Shown piece by piece: positions 62,092 to 64,000 of a DNA stretch of 64,000 bases (positions are counted from its first letter, which is position 1; the number at the start of each line of letters is the position of its first letter). A program made the translations under genes and the position numbers. The notes below the pieces were generated by a model. That model saw nothing but the letters and a program-made list of their open reading frames with translations. It made no database searches and was not told the DNA's origin. Source of the DNA: an uncultured Alistipes sp. (GTDB taxonomy: Bacteria; Bacteroidota; Bacteroidia; Bacteroidales; Rikenellaceae); contig CAJMKE010000007.1 of the NCBI GenBank assembly GCA_905213895.1, positions 56,315 through 120,314 of the forward strand. Direction: 5' to 3'.

Positions 62092-63039
62092 CTATATTGT
62101 GTCAAAATCATATCCGACAATATATTCGCAGTAATTGTTCCATGCGGATTTATACGCGTTGACAGCCCCTTTCGGAACGTATATTTTATAATTCACGCTG
62201 TTTTGAGGGTCGCCCAATGCTGTTTCGTTGCCCAAAACCGGAGGTTCCTGCGATTTGCAATATACTTCGAGAAGCCGTTTGCATTTGTCGAATGCGTTAT
62301 TGCCAATGGTCTTAACGCCTTTGCCGAGAACGACCCGTCCGAGCCATACACAGTTCCCAAATGCTGTTTCGCCAATAGATGTAACCGAATCGGGTATCTC
62401 GATAAACGAAAAGTCTGTAAAGTAAAACGCCTTATCGCCTATTGTCTGTATGTTATTCCCCCAAATTATATTATACAGGTCTCGGCAATAATAAAATGTG
62501 CCTTTGTCGATTACGGTAATTGAATCCGGTAATGTAATGCCAGACACCGTAGTATATGCGAATGCGTATGCTCCAATCGATGCTACGGAACTTGGCAATG
62601 CAATGCTGGTAAAATTAGCACCTAAGAATGCTTCTCGTCCAATCGAAACAATCGAATTTGGCAATGTAACTTTCGATAAAGGCGTGCCACAGAAAGCATA
62701 ATCTCCAATAGATGTAACTGTATCGGGAATTACAATACTACTCAGTGAGCGGTTATAGAATGCTTTATCCCCGATATGCGTAACCGGTCTGTCGAATTTG
62801 ATTGTGCCGGGTGAATTAATCATTCCTTCCTTACATGTATTGGACACTATGATTGCACCGAAAGTTGTAGTGTCATAATTATTATAATCATAGTTATAAG
62901 GTTCCACAAGTGTACCGTTATAAGAAGTATATTCTATAACCGTGTTAGGGTCTATTCCCTCGACCAGAACAGGAGCTTCCGGTTTGCTGCATGATACCAA
63001 AACGGTTGCTGCAATAGCAAAAAACAGATATTTTCTCAT
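62092..63039 (-). CDS. LRR_5 (BspA-like) lipoprotein
   Basis: 315 residues with a lipobox (LVSC, Cys17). From about residue 80 it is a run of BspA/Treponema-type leucine-rich repeats (IGDKAFYNRSLSSIVIPDTVTS; IGDYAFCGTPLSKVTLPNSIVS; IGREAFLGANFTSIALPSSVAS; and so on), about eight repeats, ending in a capped C-terminus (YKIYVPKGAVNAYKSAW). Such domains bind proteins or matrix. It starts 10 bases after the 63050 gene, so it may be a partner, receptor or immunity protein for it; this is inference. Confidence 0.85.
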   Translation of the reverse strand: MRKYLFFAIAATVLVSCSKPEAPVLVEGIDPNTVIEYTSYNGTLVEPYNYDYNNYDTTTFGAIIVSNTCKEGMINSPGTIKFDRPVTHIGDKAFYNRSLSSIVIPDTVTSIGDYAFCGTPLSKVTLPNSIVSIGREAFLGANFTSIALPSSVASIGAYAFAYTTVSGITLPDSITVIDKGTFYYCRDLYNIIWGNNIQTIGDKAFYFTDFSFIEIPDSVTSIGETAFGNCVWLGRVVLGKGVKTIGNNAFDKCKRLLEVYCKSQEPPVLGNETALGDPQNSVNYKIYVPKGAVNAYKSAWNNYCEYIVGYDFDTI

Positions 63040-63049
63040 ATTTCCGATA

Positions 63050-64000
63050 CTATTTTAGTAAACCAACAGTAAATTTACTCATTCCATTAACTCCGGTAAT
63101 ATCAATTGCTCCCCTGACCATTGCTGCCGCACCTATTAAATCGTTAGACACTGTGCCGTTTTGTAAATCCTCAAATGGAATATTTTCGTCGAAGTACACT
63201 ATAATTGTTAGCGTTCTACTCTCAATCCAATAAGGACTATAATTACCCGCCTCATTCAAAAGTGCATATATGTCTTCGCCAAACTTTTCGGCATTACTGG
63301 AAGAGTGATATTTAGGAAGCGCAGACTTATATTGGTTACGAATAGTGTTTCGGGCGGCTTCGTTTGCTCCGGAGCCTTCAATCATATATTTCCCACTACG
63401 CAAAATCAGTTTAAATATTAAATATCTATCTTTCTCAATATCGTTGCGTATTTTTTCAAACCCGCTGTTTCCGATTTTCTCGTTGAAGTCTTTGGGAATT
63501 TCATTTTCTGCTATACCGCCACCATCTTCTTGCGGATCAGGAGATTCTAAAGGCTCATTTGGGTTTGGGTCTGGATCTGGTTGTGGGTCAGGGTATGGGT
63601 ATGGATGTTCATTTGGATCTGGAGGCACATCCGGTCCCGGTTCAGGTATATTGGGATCTACTTCTCCATTCTCATGTTCATTGTCATCATCAAAACCTTT
63701 GCCAAAACCTTCAAAATCATCATCGTCATAGTTGCCATCATCTTCTCCGGATCGCGAGAGAATGTTCTTCGTTTTTTTGAACTTCATCTCGACAAGTTTC
63801 TTTCCGATTTTGCGGAAATTCTCTGCTCTTGCAGACGTGTCAAGATTGCCGCATATTGATATGCGGCAATCCTCGCTGCCATCGGTATAATGAACATAAT
63901 TTACGGGCAGCCCGTGGTGCGTATAGAATATTGCGCCCGAATATTTGCCTCTGTCATTCGCATTAAGGAACAGGTCTGAAATGTCGCCTTTATGCTTTGC
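63050..64000 (-). CDS. Modular lipoprotein paralogue, 5' part outside window
   Basis: The frame stays open to the window edge (64000) and gives 316 residues; the true start is beyond. Its first visible residues (AKHKGDISDLFLNANDRGKYSGAIFYTHHGLPV) match residues 147-178 of the 505-aa protein, and SRSGEDD and GFEKIRND match too. Between them is an acidic, strongly Pro/Asp-rich linker (PDPQPDPDPNPNEP). The C-terminal 140 residues (from GFEKIRND to FTVGLLK) are unrelated to the 505-aa C-terminus after the shared motif. This is a second member of the same modular family, with another C-terminal domain. Confidence 0.7.
   Translation of the reverse strand, partial: AKHKGDISDLFLNANDRGKYSGAIFYTHHGLPVNYVHYTDGSEDCRISICGNLDTSARAENFRKIGKKLVEMKFKKTKNILSRSGEDDGNYDDDDFEGFGKGFDDDNEHENGEVDPNIPEPGPDVPPDPNEHPYPYPDPQPDPDPNPNEPLESPDPQEDGGGIAENEIPKDFNEKIGNSGFEKIRNDIEKDRYLIFKLILRSGKYMIEGSGANEAARNTIRNQYKSALPKYHSSSNAEKFGEDIYALLNEAGNYSPYWIESRTLTIIVYFDENIPFEDLQNGTVSNDLIGAAAMVRGAIDITGVNGMSKFTVGLLK

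Overview
The window looks like the chromosome of an anaerobic gut Bacteroidales, most like the Alistipes/Rikenellaceae group. The evidence is three SusC/SusD transporter pairs, BACON-domain lipoproteins, a type III glutamine synthetase, a two-subunit methylmalonyl-CoA mutase and repeated matches to the Bacteroidales promoter consensus (TTTG, 19-21 nt, TAnnTTTG). The genus is inferred. Most of the window is GC-rich; about 26.8-28.8 kb and everything from about 57.3 kb to the end look AT-richer and are probably recent acquisitions.

Layout. 0-2 kb: end of bamA and two OmpH/Skp chaperones. 2-4.5 kb: S1/P1 nuclease and sulfatase on the minus strand. 4.6-18.5 kb: a minus-strand SusC/SusD operon with surface lipoproteins, a calcineurin-like phosphoesterase, a tiny peptide gene and a last gene cut by an in-frame TAG. 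Its susC begins at a run of ten Gs whose length puts the only nearby ATG out of frame by one base. 18.9-26.7 kb: a secreted protein, glnN, mutA and mutB. 26.8-28.8 kb: a C10 (streptopain-like) protease and a small lipoprotein that may be its inhibitor.

28.9-50.2 kb is a mirror-image pair of operons: SusC, SusD, large lipoprotein, subtilisin-like lipoprotein, lipocalin-like lipoprotein. They diverge from a central tyrosine recombinase gene. The first 286 bp of the two susC loci, starting just before the start codons, form a perfect inverted repeat, and the 1.65 kb between them holds the recombinase and one consensus promoter facing the left operon. I read this as a self-contained DNA inversion switch choosing between two outer-membrane uptake/protease systems. 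The two subtilase genes may be partly independent of it, because hairpins precede them and the right one has its own promoter candidate.

50.3-57.3 kb: a secreted choloylglycine-hydrolase-family enzyme, a candidate structured RNA, a large GLUG-like lipoprotein, a catalytically dead esterase-like lipoprotein and an intact esterase. 57.6-64 kb: two related lipoproteins with conserved N-terminal regions, acidic Pro/Gly linkers and unrelated C-termini, an LRR_5 lipoprotein, and six tandem small two-helix membrane proteins. Three gaps in the tandem array contain a copy of the last 28 bases of the upstream lipoprotein gene, which suggests duplicated toxin-tail/immunity cassettes. The toxin-immunity reading is inference; no toxin family was recognised.

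Seven intergenic arrays of a degenerate 9-bp unit (YTTAARGNC), most able to form hairpins, are scattered across the window. No tRNA, rRNA, CRISPR array or insertion sequence was seen.
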